DNA of 64,000 bases, taken from positions 1-64,000 of the forward strand of contig NZ_JAAOTJ010000004.1 of NCBI RefSeq assembly GCF_011297335.1, given 5' to 3'. Source of the DNA: Catellatospora methionotrophica. Lineage in GTDB: Bacteria; Actinomycetota; Actinomycetes; Mycobacteriales; Micromonosporaceae. The position numbers and the translations under genes were made by a program. The notes beneath the pieces were generated by a model. That model was given only the letters and a program-made list of their open reading frames with translations, was not told where the DNA came from and did no database searches. Of this stretch, positions 35,890-45,427 are shown in pieces (position 1 is the stretch's first letter; each line of letters starts with the position of its first letter).

Positions 35890-36262
35890 CTGTGGAAACT
35901 GTGGATTAACGCCGTATTCCCAGGTCAACCCGCATGCGGGGGTGTGGACGAGCGGTGGACGAGCGGTGGATAACCCGCCGAGTTCTCCACAGCCGCGGTT
36001 TCATCCACCGGTTGTCCACCGGCGTCCACAGGTTATCCACCGGCAATCCCCAGAGGTTCTCCCCAAACTGTGGACAGAGGCCGTCCACTTCCTCCACAGC
36101 GATATCCACCGATCATGGCCCGCTGTCCACGGATCAAGGGCTTCGTCCACACCCGCGTCCACACCCTTTCCACAGCAAGATTTTTCGACGGATCTCTGTC
36201 CACATCCGTCCACAGCGGATCCACAGGCAATCCACCGGGTTATCCACCGAGTTATCCACGAT
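35890..36262. other. oriC, DnaA-box cluster
   Basis: The dnaN-dnaA gap (35709-36539) contains a dense array of more than fifteen DnaA-box-like sites in both orientations. Examples are GTTGTCCAC near 36014, GGTTATCCACC near 36031 and 36239, AGTTATCCACG near 36250, and many GTCCACA or TGTGGA cores. Most differ from TTATCCACA or TTGTCCACA at one or two positions. An AT-richer stretch at 35835-35885 (tttcttgatttctctcttag) lies on the dnaN side and is a candidate unwinding region. The location between dnaA and dnaN is typical of actinobacteria. Confidence 0.92.
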
Positions 36263-36464
36263 CACTGTGGACAACGGGCAGCCTTTCGGCTCCGCGGACG
36301 ACTTGTGGGGGGCGTACCCGGCACGGAACGCCCCTACCCACAAGGGCGGATCACGATGGACGTGTCACGCGATGCCGAAGAGTTCGACGCGTACGTCAAG
36401 GGGCCGGGCCGGCGCTGCTGCGGGCGGTCGGCGGACCTTCGGGTTTCGCGTACCTGCGCTGCCG

Positions 36465-36527
36465 TGATCGCTGTTTCAGGTCACAAGGTCAGGTCTGGCC
36501 TCACCTATTGACCCGAAACAGCGATCA
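36465..36527. repeat. intergenic palindrome, family B copy 3
   Basis: The arm TGATCGCTGTTTCAGGTCA (from 36465) pairs with 36503-36527 with two or three mismatches and shares the family B core. It lies a few bases past the dnaA stop codon, between dnaA and the oriC boxes. Confidence 0.8.
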
Positions 36528-36539
36528 TGAACTGCCGCG

Positions 36540-38168
36540 CTAGATCTGCTTGATGCGGTTGGTGAGTTCGGCGATCTGGTTGTAGAGGGATCGGCGCTCG
36601 GCCATCTGCTGCCGGATCTTGCGGTCGGCGTGCATGACCGTGGTGTGGTCGCGGCCGCCGAAGGCCTGCCCGATCCGGGGCAGGGAGAGGTCGGTCAGCT
36701 CCCGGCACAGATACATGGCCACCTGGCGCGCGTTGACCAGCACCCGCGAGCGCGAGTGGCCGCGCAGGTCCTCCAGGCTGACGCCGAAGTACTCCGAGGT
36801 CGACAGCATGATCTGGTCGGCGGTGATCTCGGGGGCCGCGTCGTCGGGGATGAAGTCGCGCAGCACCTCCTCCGCGATCGACAGCTTGACCTGCTCGCGG
36901 CTGAGGTTGGCGTACGCCGTGACGCGGATCAGCGCGCCCTCGAGCTCGCGGATCGAGTTCGACACCCGCGACGCGATGAACTCCAGCACGTCGGCCGGGG
37001 CGTGCAGGCGCTCCTGGGCGGCCTTCTTCTGCAGGATCGCGATGCGGGTCTCCAGGTCCGGCGGCTGGATGTCGGCCAGCAGGCCCCACTCGAACCGGGT
37101 GCGCAGCCGGTCCTCCAGCGTCGACAGCGCCTTGGGCGAGCGGTCGGAGGTGATCACGATCTGCTTGTTCGCGTTGTGCAGGGTGTTGAAGGTGTGGAAG
37201 AACTCCTCCTGGGTCCGGTCGCGCTTCTCCAGGAACTGGATGTCGTCGATCAGGAGGATGTCCACGTCGCGGTAGCGCCGCTGGAACGCGCTGGCCTTGT
37301 CGTCGCGGATCGAGTTGATGAAGTCGTTGGTGAACTCCTCCGTCGACACGTACCGGACGCTGCGGGCGTGCCCGAGCTCCTGGGCGTAGTGGCCGATCGC
37401 GTGGAGCAGGTGGGTCTTGCCCAGCCCCGAGCCGCCGTAGATGAACAGCGGGTTGTACGCCTTCGCCGGGGACTCGGCCACCGCCACCGACGCGGCGTGG
37501 GCGAACCGGTTGGAGGAACCGATGACGAACGTCTCGAACCGGTACTTCGGGTTCAGCTTGTTACCGCCGGCGTCGTTCGCGGCCGAGCCGGGCGTGGCGC
37601 CGGGACGGCGCTCGCGCTCCTCGCGTACGGCCGCGAGCGGGTGCGGCACGGCTCCCCGGTCCATCGGGCCGGTCCCCCGGCCGGGGCCGGAGTCGGACGG
37701 GCCGTCGCGGTCGGGCGAGCGCAGCACCGCGGCGCGCACCGGGGCGATCTCGGTGTGCCGCGGCATCGGGACGGAGAACAGCGCGTCCTCGCCGTCGGCG
37801 GCCGGGGCCACGACGGGCTGCTCGGTCGGCGGCGGGGTGTAGACGGGCGGCGTGTAGTTCACCGGGGCGTACTCGGCGGGCGGCGGAGGCGGGGGCGTCG
37901 GCCGGGCCGCGGACTCGTCCGGGGGCCGTACCTTCACGGCGACCTGCACCGGCCGGCCCATGATCCGCGACAACGTGTCGGTGATCGCGGTGCGCAGCTT
38001 CGTCTCGATGATGTCGCGGATGAACGCGTCGGGCACGCTCAGCAGCACGAGGTCGTCGACCACCGCGAGGGCCTGGGTGAGGCGCAGGTACGCCCGGTGC
38101 TGCGCCGAGACGATCTCATCGGCGAGCTCGTCGGTGGCGGCCAGCCACACGGCGTTGAGGTCGCTCAC
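36540..38168 (-). CDS. dnaA: chromosomal replication initiator DnaA
   Basis: A 542-residue AAA+ initiator that binds DnaA boxes and opens oriC. Domain I is at the N-terminus (LNAVWLAATDELADEI). A long Pro-rich domain II (about residues 85-210) is characteristic of actinobacteria. Domain III has Walker A GGSGLGKTH near residue 250, Walker B DILLIDDIQFL and sensor 1. Domain IV ends with the DnaA signature GGRDHTTVMHADRKI. The start is a GTG at 38168. It reads away from rpmH, and the shared upstream gap contains several perfect DnaA boxes, consistent with autoregulation. Confidence 0.98.
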   Translation of the reverse strand: MSDLNAVWLAATDELADEIVSAQHRAYLRLTQALAVVDDLVLLSVPDAFIRDIIETKLRTAITDTLSRIMGRPVQVAVKVRPPDESAARPTPPPPPPAEYAPVNYTPPVYTPPPTEQPVVAPAADGEDALFSVPMPRHTEIAPVRAAVLRSPDRDGPSDSGPGRGTGPMDRGAVPHPLAAVREERERRPGATPGSAANDAGGNKLNPKYRFETFVIGSSNRFAHAASVAVAESPAKAYNPLFIYGGSGLGKTHLLHAIGHYAQELGHARSVRYVSTEEFTNDFINSIRDDKASAFQRRYRDVDILLIDDIQFLEKRDRTQEEFFHTFNTLHNANKQIVITSDRSPKALSTLEDRLRTRFEWGLLADIQPPDLETRIAILQKKAAQERLHAPADVLEFIASRVSNSIRELEGALIRVTAYANLSREQVKLSIAEEVLRDFIPDDAAPEITADQIMLSTSEYFGVSLEDLRGHSRSRVLVNARQVAMYLCRELTDLSLPRIGQAFGGRDHTTVMHADRKIRQQMAERRSLYNQIAELTNRIKQI

Positions 38169-38639
38169 CTGTCAGCCTCGTTCATGCGCTCGACCCTTCG
38201 GTTCCGTGTAGCGGGGCTCGGTGGGACACCGGGCTGACCGTCAGCTCCCGCACGACGGCTCCGATCAATGACGGTGTAGTCACGGACCGTGGTTTTCCCC
38301 CGGGTTATCCCCCGAATCAACGAGGTTCTCCACAAGTTATCCACAGGCTGTGTGTCGATCGGTATCCGGGGTCCGGCTGGTGTGGGTCGCCCTATCCGGC
38401 GCACGAGCGCCTGCAACACGGCCCACCGTGCCGAACGAGCCACCTTATTGCCCGGTTTTGCGGTACCCGACACAATTAACGTGCGGCGCCGCCAGTCGGG
38501 CACTCCGGCACGCTAACAGGGTTATCCACAGGCGTCCACCCGTTGTCCACAGCTTCACTCTCGGTGAGTGTTGATAACGACACTGTCGGTTGCCGTTGAG
38601 CGTGCGCTGTTGACACGATGAGTGACCTGCGAAGAGTTC
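38169..38639. promoter_or_regulatory. dnaA/rpmH divergent regulatory region
   Basis: Perfect DnaA boxes TTATCCACA at 38337-38345 and 38522-38530 and TTGTCCACA at 38543-38551, plus weaker copies nearby, lie in the gap between dnaA and rpmH. They are placed for DnaA autoregulation, and they may also add to origin function. Confidence 0.75.
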
Positions 38640-38668
38640 TTGGCGGACATCGACGGCACGTGTACCCT
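38640..38668 (+). promoter_or_regulatory. candidate rpmH promoter
   Basis: TTGGCG at 38640 and TACCCT at 38663 are separated by 17 bases, a plausible sigma-A-type -35/-10 pair about 170 bases upstream of rpmH. The call is by consensus only. Confidence 0.35.
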
Positions 38669-38835
38669 GGAGCGGTTGCTCCATCACCCTCTGCTAGGGT
38701 GTCGGTTGCGGCGTCCGCCCTGACTCAGACAAGATCGAGATTCTTCGTCCCGATCCTGCCGTCAACCGGGCGGTGCATCCGCGAGAAGCTAGAACTTCCC
38801 TGCCCGCGGGCGGGGCGATCCCCAGGAGATCTGAC

Positions 38836-38973
38836 GTGAGCAAGCGCACGTACCAGCCGAACAACCGTCGGCGCGCGAAGACCCACGGCTTCCGGCTGCG
38901 CATGCGCACCCGCGCCGGCCGCGCGGTGCTGTCGTCGCGCCGGGGCAAGGGCCGCGCCCGCCTGGCGGTCTGA
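38836..38973 (+). CDS. rpmH: 50S ribosomal protein bL34
   Basis: A 45-residue, very basic ribosomal protein, [19 protein letters not shown] to the end GRARLAV, which matches the L34 family along its full length. It starts at a GTG at 38836 with AGGAGATC upstream. It leads the rpmH-rnpA-yidD-yidC-khpB-rsmG cluster transcribed away from oriC. Confidence 0.98.
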   Translation: MSKRTYQPNNRRRAKTHGFRLRMRTRAGRAVLSSRRGKGRARLAV

Positions 38974-38994
38974 GACCCCCCGGACGGGCCTCGG

Positions 38995-39438
38995 ATGCTG
39001 CCAGCTGCGCACAGGTTGAGGCGAAGCGCTGACTTCGCCGCCGCTGTGCGGGCCGGCCGCCGAGCCGGTCGTGGCGCCGTGGTGGTGCACCTGACGGTGC
39101 CCGTGACGGCAACCGAACATGAGACGGCGTGGCAGGGAGACGATCCCGGCCACGCCGTTGTCGTGCTCGGGCAGGTCTCCCAGGCGGGATTCGTGGTCTC
39201 CAAGGCGGTGGGGAACGCGGTGACCCGCAACACGGTCAAGCGGCGGCTGCGCCAGCTGACAGCCGACCGGCTGGGCGCGCTGCCCGCCGGAGCGACCGTG
39301 GTGGTGCGCGCGCTGCCGCAGGCGGCGTCCGCCTCGTACGAACAGCTGGGCCGGGACCTTGACGGCGCGCTCGCCGCGGCGCTCAAGCGCGACCCCGGAC
39401 AGGCATCGCGCCGCAGGTCAACCGGGGGGAAGCCATGA
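38995..39438 (+). CDS. rnpA: ribonuclease P protein component
   Basis: A 147-residue protein subunit of RNase P, which helps the catalytic RNA trim tRNA 5' leaders. The family motif [16 protein letters not shown] is seen mid-protein, after [18 protein letters not shown]. It starts 21 bases after rpmH and overlaps yidD by four bases (ATGA). Confidence 0.96.
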   Translation: MLPAAHRLRRSADFAAAVRAGRRAGRGAVVVHLTVPVTATEHETAWQGDDPGHAVVVLGQVSQAGFVVSKAVGNAVTRNTVKRRLRQLTADRLGALPAGATVVVRALPQAASASYEQLGRDLDGALAAALKRDPGQASRRRSTGGKP

Positions 39439-39719
39439 CGCAGCCGTCGCGACCCACGACACTCGCCGGGCGCGTGCTGGCCCTACCCATCATCGCGTAC
39501 CGTCGTTGGGTGAGTCCGGGCCTGCCAGCCCGTTGCCGGTTCTACCCGTCCTGCAGCGCCTACGCGCTGGAGGCCATCGCGCAGCACGGCGCGCCGCGGG
39601 GGTTCTGGCTGACGGTCAAACGGCTCGGTCGCTGCCATCCCTTTCACCCGGGCGGATATGACCCAGTGCCACCCAACACCCGCCGCAGTACTGATGTGAC
39701 TGGAGCAACACCCTCATGA
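39435..39719 (+). CDS. yidD: membrane protein insertion efficiency factor YidD
   Basis: A 94-residue YidD protein. The hallmark [19 protein letters not shown] and the second conserved [16 protein letters not shown] are present. The amphipathic N-terminal part would sit at the inner face of the membrane, where YidD assists YidC. It overlaps rnpA and yidC by four bases on each side, so the three are translationally coupled. Confidence 0.96.
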   Translation: MTQPSRPTTLAGRVLALPIIAYRRWVSPGLPARCRFYPSCSAYALEAIAQHGAPRGFWLTVKRLGRCHPFHPGGYDPVPPNTRRSTDVTGATPS

Positions 39720-40591
39720 TGGACTGGATCTACACGATCGTCTCGAAGGTCCTGCTGCTATGGCACAGCCTCTTCGACAAACTCTGGGGCGACGGCACCT
39801 GGCTCGCCACCAACTGGGACTGGGTCCTGGCGATCGTCTTCCTGGTGCTGACCGTCCGTGTGCTCCTGTTCCCGCTGTTCATCAAGCAGATCCGGTCGCA
39901 GCGCGCGATGCAGACCCTCCAGCCCCAGCTCAAGGCGCTGCAGGAGAAGCACAAGGGTGACAAGGAAACGCTCCAGCGCGAGATGATGGAGCTGTACCGG
40001 CGGGAGAAGGCCAACCCGCTGATGGGCTGCCTTCCGCTGCTGATCCAGATGCCGATCTTCTTCGGCGTGTTCCACGTCATCAAGCGCCTCGGCACGGGCA
40101 CCGTCGACGAGACCCTCTACGGGTGGACCGCGGCCCAGTTCCAGAGCGGCAAGGCCGCCGACCTGTTCGGCGTCTCCATCGGTGCGACCTTCCGTGACGG
40201 CGGCATGGCCGCCGTACTGTGCGGCATCCTCGGCGTCGTCATGATCATCACGACGTACATGACCAGCCGCCAGATGATCCTGAAGACCGGCTGGTCCGAG
40301 GACCCCACGCAGAAGATGATGCAGAAGCTGATGCTGTACGGCATCCCGGCGACCCTGATCATCTCCGCGGTGGCCTTCCCGCTCGGTCTGATCATCTACT
40401 GGACCACCACTAACCTCTTCACGCTCGGCCAGCAGATGTGGGTGCTGAAGAAGTACCCGCCGCCGAAGATGGCCGGCAAGGCGGAGCCGAAGGTCATCGA
40501 CCCGGAGGTCGCCAAGGCGCTCGCGCCGAAGGTCGGCGCGAAGCCGACCGCCAACGCCAAGCGCAAGACGGTGAAGAAGAACGTCGGCTGA
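39716..40591 (+). CDS. yidC: membrane protein insertase YidC/Oxa1
   Basis: A 291-residue insertase with about five hydrophobic segments. The Oxa1 core is seen as [36 protein letters not shown] (TM2 followed by the cytoplasmic coiled loop), then [23 protein letters not shown]. The basic C-terminal tail is typical of ribosome-binding YidC proteins. It lacks the large periplasmic domain of the proteobacterial form. It inserts membrane proteins with or without Sec. Confidence 0.96.
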   Translation: MMDWIYTIVSKVLLLWHSLFDKLWGDGTWLATNWDWVLAIVFLVLTVRVLLFPLFIKQIRSQRAMQTLQPQLKALQEKHKGDKETLQREMMELYRREKANPLMGCLPLLIQMPIFFGVFHVIKRLGTGTVDETLYGWTAAQFQSGKAADLFGVSIGATFRDGGMAAVLCGILGVVMIITTYMTSRQMILKTGWSEDPTQKMMQKLMLYGIPATLIISAVAFPLGLIIYWTTTNLFTLGQQMWVLKKYPPPKMAGKAEPKVIDPEVAKALAPKVGAKPTANAKRKTVKKNVG

Positions 40592-40656
40592 GTTGAGGTC
40601 GCCTGCCGTCGCGGCGGGCGACCCCCGGCTGACTGCCACCCCCACACAGACCTGCT

Positions 40657-40700
40657 CGTGATCCCCGCGCCGTGAGGCGCGGGGCCGATCACGGGGTTTT
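40657..40700 (+). terminator. hairpin with U-run between yidC and khpB
   Basis: A long GC-rich stem (arms CGTGAT plus CCCGCGCC, with a 2-3 base asymmetry) is followed by GGGGTTTT. It resembles an intrinsic terminator inside an otherwise cotranscribed cluster and could reduce readthrough into khpB. Confidence 0.45.
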
Positions 40701-40727
40701 GATCGGACCGAACACCCGGAGAAAAAC

Positions 40728-41315
40728 GTGACCGACCAGACTGAGCTGGACGACGTGGCAGTCGAAGACCTCGCCGAGACGGAGACCGAGAAGGCCGCGG
40801 CGGAGTCCGAGGAGGGCGCCGACGAGGCCGCCGCTCCCAAGCGCAAGGCCGCCAGCGACGCCGACCTGTTCCGCCAGAGCGAGATCGCGGCGGACTACAT
40901 CGAGGGCCTGCTGGACATCCTGGACGCCGATGGCGACATCGACGAGCTGGTCTCCGCCGGTCGTCCGGTGGTCGAGGTGGTCGGCAGTCGGCTGCAGTCG
41001 CTCGTCGGCCCCCGCGGAGCGACGCTGGAGGCGCTGCAGGAGCTCACCCGCCTGGCGATCTTCAAGCAGACCGGTGAGCCGAGCCGCCTGCTGCTGGACG
41101 TGGGCGGCTACCGGGACCAGCGCCGCAAGGAGCTGGGCGCGCTGGCCAAGAACGCGGTGGAGAAGGTCAAGCAGCACGGCGAGGCCGTGAAGCTGGAGCC
41201 GATGTCGGCCTTCGAGCGCAAGTGCGTGCACGACGTGGTCAACGCCTCGGCGGGGGTGCAGAGCGAGTCCGAGGGCGTCGAGCCCAACCGCCGGATCGTG
41301 GTACGTCCCGCGTGA
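40728..41315 (+). CDS. khpB: KH/R3H RNA-binding protein KhpB (Jag)
   Basis: A 195-residue protein with an acidic disordered N-terminus of about 45 residues, then a KH-type domain ([30 protein letters not shown]) and an R3H domain ([18 protein letters not shown], ending PNRRIVVRP). KhpB/Jag binds RNA with KhpA in firmicutes. The GTG at 40728 follows a GGAGAA site. It overlaps rsmG by four bases. Confidence 0.94.
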   Translation: MTDQTELDDVAVEDLAETETEKAAAESEEGADEAAAPKRKAASDADLFRQSEIAADYIEGLLDILDADGDIDELVSAGRPVVEVVGSRLQSLVGPRGATLEALQELTRLAIFKQTGEPSRLLLDVGGYRDQRRKELGALAKNAVEKVKQHGEAVKLEPMSAFERKCVHDVVNASAGVQSESEGVEPNRRIVVRPA

Positions 41316-42058
41316 GTTCCGACGACATGACGGAGCCGGTCATCCCCGACGGGGTGGCCGGCTCCGTGCTCTCCCCCGACCTGCGCCCGGCGGCCGAGAC
41401 GCTGTTCGGCGACCGCCTCGACACCGCCACGCGCTACGTCGAGCTGCTGGCCACCGACGGCGTGCTGCGCGGTCTGATCGGCCCGCGCGAGGCTCCCCGG
41501 CTGTGGGACCGGCACCTGCTCAACTGTGCCGCCGTCGCTGAGCTGATTTCTCCCTCCGCCACGGTGCTCGATGTGGGCTCCGGAGCCGGTCTGCCCGGTA
41601 TCGTGCTGGCAGTGGCGAGACCGGATATTTCGGTCATTCTGGTTGAACCACTGGCACGTCGGACCGCCTTCCTTGAGGAAGCGGTGGCAGCCCTCGGCCT
41701 GACCGGCCAGGTCACCGTGGTACGCGGCCGCGCGGAGGAGCAGATCGGCCAGCTCAGCGCGGACGTCGTCACCGCTCGCGCGGTGGCGCCGCTGGACCGG
41801 CTGGCGGGCTGGTGCCTGCCGCTGGCCTCGCGGGGAGGTCGCCTGCTGGCGCTCAAGGGGATGTCGGCCGCTGACGAGATCGTGGAGCACGGCGAAGCCG
41901 TGGCCCGGCTCGGCGGCGGAGCGCCCGTGATCCACCACTGCGGCGTCGGGCTGATCGACCCGCCCACCACGGTGGTGGAGATCGTCCGGGAGCGTGAGCT
42001 CGTGCCGAAGACTGCCAAGCCGAACCGGCGGGCAGGGCGCGGAGGACACCGGCGCTGA
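41312..42058 (+). CDS. rsmG: 16S rRNA (guanine-N7) methyltransferase RsmG
   Basis: A 248-residue SAM-dependent methyltransferase that methylates G527 of 16S rRNA. The SAM motif [21 protein letters not shown] is present; [22 protein letters not shown] and [20 protein letters not shown] are family landmarks. The GTG at 41312 overlaps the khpB stop codon (GTGA); an ATG at 41327 is the alternative. It is the last gene of the rpmH cluster. Confidence 0.95.
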   Translation: MSSDDMTEPVIPDGVAGSVLSPDLRPAAETLFGDRLDTATRYVELLATDGVLRGLIGPREAPRLWDRHLLNCAAVAELISPSATVLDVGSGAGLPGIVLAVARPDISVILVEPLARRTAFLEEAVAALGLTGQVTVVRGRAEEQIGQLSADVVTARAVAPLDRLAGWCLPLASRGGRLLALKGMSAADEIVEHGEAVARLGGGAPVIHHCGVGLIDPPTTVVEIVRERELVPKTAKPNRRAGRGGHRR

Positions 42059-42557
42059 GCGAGGCGCCCTCCGCTCACGGAGAGGGCGCACGACGATGGG
42101 TGTCCTGCAAGGTGCCGGCACGTCGGCCTCGGCCGACCTGGCGCGCCCGCGGGCCTATGCCGGGGCGTTTCCCGGCGCGGGTTCCGCCATCCGCTCGCCC
42201 CTGTCCGGCGCGGTGCTGGCCACCGGCGCCCCGCCTGCCCGCAGGGTCATGCGGACCTCCCCGGTGGCTCCCGTCGCCGAGGGCTGGCCGGGTGCCTCCG
42301 CCGCGCAGAGACGACTCGGATGTCGCATGTCACTCGTGCCGGGATTCTTGGTGTATGTCCAGCCAGAAGGCGGTCTCGGGCGTGCCCAACCGGACGACTG
42401 TGGTAGCTTCCGTCGCCCGACAGCCGTAGGCTGGCCGCGCGTCGATAATGTGGACCCGACTGTCGCGGGTGCGGTCCTTGCACCGCCGACAGAGACGCCA
42501 GCGCGCGCCGGACCGGCCGGCGCAGCCATCCGATCCGATGCGGGCAGGGATGACACG
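42059..42557. other. parA upstream region
   Basis: About 500 bases with no gene I can support, although the parA frame stays open through most of it. It presumably contains the parAB promoter. No promoter motif could be assigned with confidence. Confidence 0.4.
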
Positions 42558-43850
42558 GTGCAGGATTACGGCATGAGCCTCCCCCAGGGCTCTTACGGCG
42601 TTGTTTCACGTGAAACATCAACCCCGGCGCAGCGAGGCGCCGCCAACCCGGGCTCCGGTATGAGGCCTTCCGTCGCGAACACGTATACGTACACGTCCAG
42701 CGCGGCAGGTCCGACCTCGGTGCCCAGTGGTCCGGCGAGCCCCGACGCGACCGGTTTCCGTGCGACGGCCTCGGTGCCGCCGCCGGGGAGCAGTGTGCCG
42801 CCCGCGGAGTTCTCCTCGGCTCCGCACGGTGCCACCGGCTACGTGCCGGTGTCCGCTCCCCCGGCGAACCGGCCGCCGTCGCCCCGCCCTCAACCCAGTT
42901 CTACGCATGTCGCGGGTGAGGATCAGAGTGCGACCGCGTACGGTGCTTCTGACGCGAACACGACAGCGTCCGGTAGTTCGGAGGACCCACCGTTGGCCAT
43001 GGAAGCGATGCGCGCCGTACAGATCCTTAACCCGAGCGGCGAGGTGACGATGCCTCGCCCGACCCGGCAGCGTGTCATGTGCGTCGCCAACCAGAAGGGC
43101 GGCGTGGGTAAGACGACCACGACCGTGAACCTTGCGGTGGCCCTGGCCCTGCACGGCAACCGCGTCCTGGTGGTCGACCTCGACCCGCAGGGCAACGCCT
43201 CGACCGGACTCAACGTGCCGCACCACGCGGGCGTGCCGGACGTCTACGACTGTCTGATCGACCAGGTGCCGATGGAGGAGGTGGCGCAGGCGGTCGAGGG
43301 CATCCCGAACCTCTACTGCGTGCCGGCCACCATCGACCTCGCCGGTGCCGAGATCGAGCTCGTCTCCGTGGTCGCCCGCGAGTCGCGGCTGGGCCGCGCG
43401 ATCCAGGGCTTCCCGATGGAGTTCGACTACGTCTTCATCGACTGCCCGCCGTCGCTGGGCCTGCTTACGGTCAACGCGCTGTGCGCCGCCCAGGAGGTGC
43501 TCATCCCGATCCAGTGCGAGTACTACGCGCTGGAGGGCCTGAACCAGCTCCTGAACAACATCAACCTGGTGAAGGCCCACCTCAACCCGAACCTGGACGT
43601 GTCCACGATCCTGCTGACCATGTACGACCGCCGTACCCGCCTCGCGGACGCGGTCGAGCAGGACGTGCGCAACCACTTCGGGGAGAAGGTGCTGACCTCG
43701 GTCATCCCCCGCAACGTGCGCGTCTCCGAGGCTCCGAGCTACGGCCAGTCGGTCATGACTTATGATCCCGGTTCGCGTGGAGCCACCAGCTACTTCGAGG
43801 CCGCGCAGGAGATCGCCGAGCGCGGCGCGAAGATCGGAGTTGCGGCATGA
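42558..43850 (+). CDS. parA: chromosome-partitioning ATPase ParA
   Basis: A 430-residue ParA/Soj ATPase that moves ParB-parS complexes. The deviant Walker A is NQKGGVGKTTTT (residues 178 on); switch and Walker B regions VVDLDPQGNAS and VFIDCPPSLGLLT follow. A disordered Ser/Pro/Ala-rich N-terminal extension of about 170 residues precedes the ATPase domain. The GTG at 42558 is chosen for its AGGGA site; an ATG at 42573 is equally in frame. A perfect parS lies inside the N-terminal coding part. It ends 40 bases before parB. Confidence 0.93.
   Translation: MQDYGMSLPQGSYGVVSRETSTPAQRGAANPGSGMRPSVANTYTYTSSAAGPTSVPSGPASPDATGFRATASVPPPGSSVPPAEFSSAPHGATGYVPVSAPPANRPPSPRPQPSSTHVAGEDQSATAYGASDANTTASGSSEDPPLAMEAMRAVQILNPSGEVTMPRPTRQRVMCVANQKGGVGKTTTTVNLAVALALHGNRVLVVDLDPQGNASTGLNVPHHAGVPDVYDCLIDQVPMEEVAQAVEGIPNLYCVPATIDLAGAEIELVSVVARESRLGRAIQGFPMEFDYVFIDCPPSLGLLTVNALCAAQEVLIPIQCEYYALEGLNQLLNNINLVKAHLNPNLDVSTILLTMYDRRTRLADAVEQDVRNHFGEKVLTSVIPRNVRVSEAPSYGQSVMTYDPGSRGATSYFEAAQEIAERGAKIGVAA
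42602..42617. promoter_or_regulatory. parS site within parA
   Basis: TGTTTCACGTGAAACA, a perfect match to the consensus, lies 44 bases into the parA reading frame as chosen here and encodes VSRET. ParB binding and spreading here could also autoregulate parAB. Confidence 0.97.
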
Positions 43851-43890
43851 CCACGCGGAACAGCATCAGCACCGAAGGTGAGGCGCCGGC

Positions 43891-44934
43891 ATGACCCCGC
43901 CCCCCCTTCGTAAGGGAGGCCTCGGCCGTGGTCTCGGTGCGCTGATCCCGTCGGCCCCGATCGCCCCGGCCGAGCCCGTGGCTGCCCCGGTGCCGGTTCA
44001 GGCCGCGCCGGTCGAGGCTGCACCGGTGTCCGCTCCCCCGGCGGCCCCAGTGGCCGTTGTGGAGGCCGCGCCGCAGGTCGTGGAGATGCCGCCGCCCGCA
44101 CAGGTCGTGGACCTGGCACCGGTGCCCGGAGCTCGCTTCGCCGAGATCCCGGTCGGCTCGATCGTGCCCAACGCGAAGCAGCCCCGGCAGATCTTCGACG
44201 ACGAGATGCTCGACGAGCTGAAGATCTCCATTCAGGAGGTCGGCTTCCTGCAGCCGATCGTCGTCCGCGAACTCGGCCAGGACAAGTACGAACTGGTCAT
44301 GGGTGAACGGCGCTGGCGTGCCGCCCAGGCGGTCGGCAAGGAGATGATCCCGGCGATCATCCGGGACACCCGCGACGACGCCATGCTGCGCGACGCGCTG
44401 CTGGAGAACATCCACCGGGCACAGCTGAACCCCCTCGAAGAGGCTGCGGCGTACCAGCAGCTGCTGGAGGAGTTCGGCGCGACGCACGACGAGCTGGCCA
44501 AGAAGATCGGCCGCAGCCGCCCGCAGATCTCCAACACCATCCGTCTGCTGAACCTGCCGCCGCAGGTGCAGAAGCGGGTCGCCGCCGGTGTGCTCTCCGC
44601 CGGGCACGCGCGGGCACTGCTGAGCCTCGACCAGGCCGAAGCCCAGGACAAGCTGGCCACCCGCATCGTGGCTGAAGGCCTGTCGGTGCGGGCGACCGAG
44701 GAGCTCGTGACCCTGGCGAACGCGGAGGGCGAGGCGAAGCAGTCCGCGGGCAAGCGGCGCGCCAAGCCGCACGCCCCCGCCCTGGTCGACCTGGCCGACC
44801 GCCTGTCGGACCGGTTCGACACCAAGGTGAAGGTGGACATCGGCCGGAGCAAGGGCAAGATCACGATAGAGTTCGCGACGGTAGACGACCTGGAGCGCAT
44901 CGTCGGGATCATCGGCGTGGAGAATCAGGAATAG
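43891..44934 (+). CDS. parB: chromosome-partitioning protein ParB
   Basis: A 347-residue ParB CTPase clamp. The conserved N-terminal [13 protein letters not shown] start precedes an Ala/Pro/Val-rich linker. The CTP-binding domain has [17 protein letters not shown] and GERRWRAAQ (residues 138-143 for the core). The parS-reading helix-turn-helix is about [22 protein letters not shown]. The C-terminal dimer domain ends [13 protein letters not shown]. It would load at the parS sites listed here. Confidence 0.97.
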   Translation: MTPPPLRKGGLGRGLGALIPSAPIAPAEPVAAPVPVQAAPVEAAPVSAPPAAPVAVVEAAPQVVEMPPPAQVVDLAPVPGARFAEIPVGSIVPNAKQPRQIFDDEMLDELKISIQEVGFLQPIVVRELGQDKYELVMGERRWRAAQAVGKEMIPAIIRDTRDDAMLRDALLENIHRAQLNPLEEAAAYQQLLEEFGATHDELAKKIGRSRPQISNTIRLLNLPPQVQKRVAAGVLSAGHARALLSLDQAEAQDKLATRIVAEGLSVRATEELVTLANAEGEAKQSAGKRRAKPHAPALVDLADRLSDRFDTKVKVDIGRSKGKITIEFATVDDLERIVGIIGVENQE

Positions 44935-44946
44935 ACTAGGTTGATG

Positions 44947-44980
44947 AAGGGGTCGCCCGAGTTCGGGCGGCCCCTTTTTT
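44947..44980 (+). terminator. intrinsic terminator after parB
   Basis: A 12-base stem (GGGGTCGCCCGA with its complement, one G-U pair, 4-base loop) followed by CTTTTTT lies just past the parB stop codon. Confidence 0.9.
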
Positions 44981-45097
44981 CGTCCCCGATCGCTCGGCTC
45001 TGCTGCCCACTCTCCTACGCATCGCCTGCGAACTTTCCGGCCGCCGTATCGGGGCACAGAAGCGTACACAGGGGCGGGTCGGCCATACTGGTCCGCT

Positions 45098-45427
45098 ATG
45101 GAGCTGGACGAGTATCAGCGCGGTGCCCTCCGTACCGCTGCTGCGCGCGACAAGCAGAACGAACTGCTGCACCTGGTGCTCGGGCTCGTCGGCGAGTCGG
45201 GTGAGATCGCCGAGAAGTTCAAGAAGTGGGTACGCGACCTGGACAGCGACGAGGCGCGGATCGACCGGGCCGACATCGCCAAGGAGCTCGGCGACGTGCT
45301 CTGGTACATCGCCGTACTCGCCGACTACCTCGACCTGTCGCTGGACGACATCGCGACGGCCAACCTCGCCAAGCTGGCCAGCCGCCAGGGCCGAGGCGTG
45401 CTGGGCGGCAGCGGCGACAACCGCTGA
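45098..45427 (+). CDS. MazG-like nucleotide pyrophosphohydrolase
   Basis: A 109-residue all-alpha NTP pyrophosphohydrolase of the MazG-like group. Metal-binding acidic patches GESGEIAEKFKKW and IAKELGDVLWYIAVLAD match the EXXE...EXXD pattern. The single domain and short length fit the MazG-like family rather than full MazG. Members clear non-canonical or excess NTPs. It starts after a 160-base gap from parB and is the last gene before the 7.1-kb gene-poor stretch. Confidence 0.88.
   Translation: MELDEYQRGALRTAAARDKQNELLHLVLGLVGESGEIAEKFKKWVRDLDSDEARIDRADIAKELGDVLWYIAVLADYLDLSLDDIATANLAKLASRQGRGVLGGSGDNR

Noticed and set aside
36001..36543. Short frames across oriC.
   Set aside because: They consist of repeated DnaA boxes read as codons and vary in all frames; the region is the origin.
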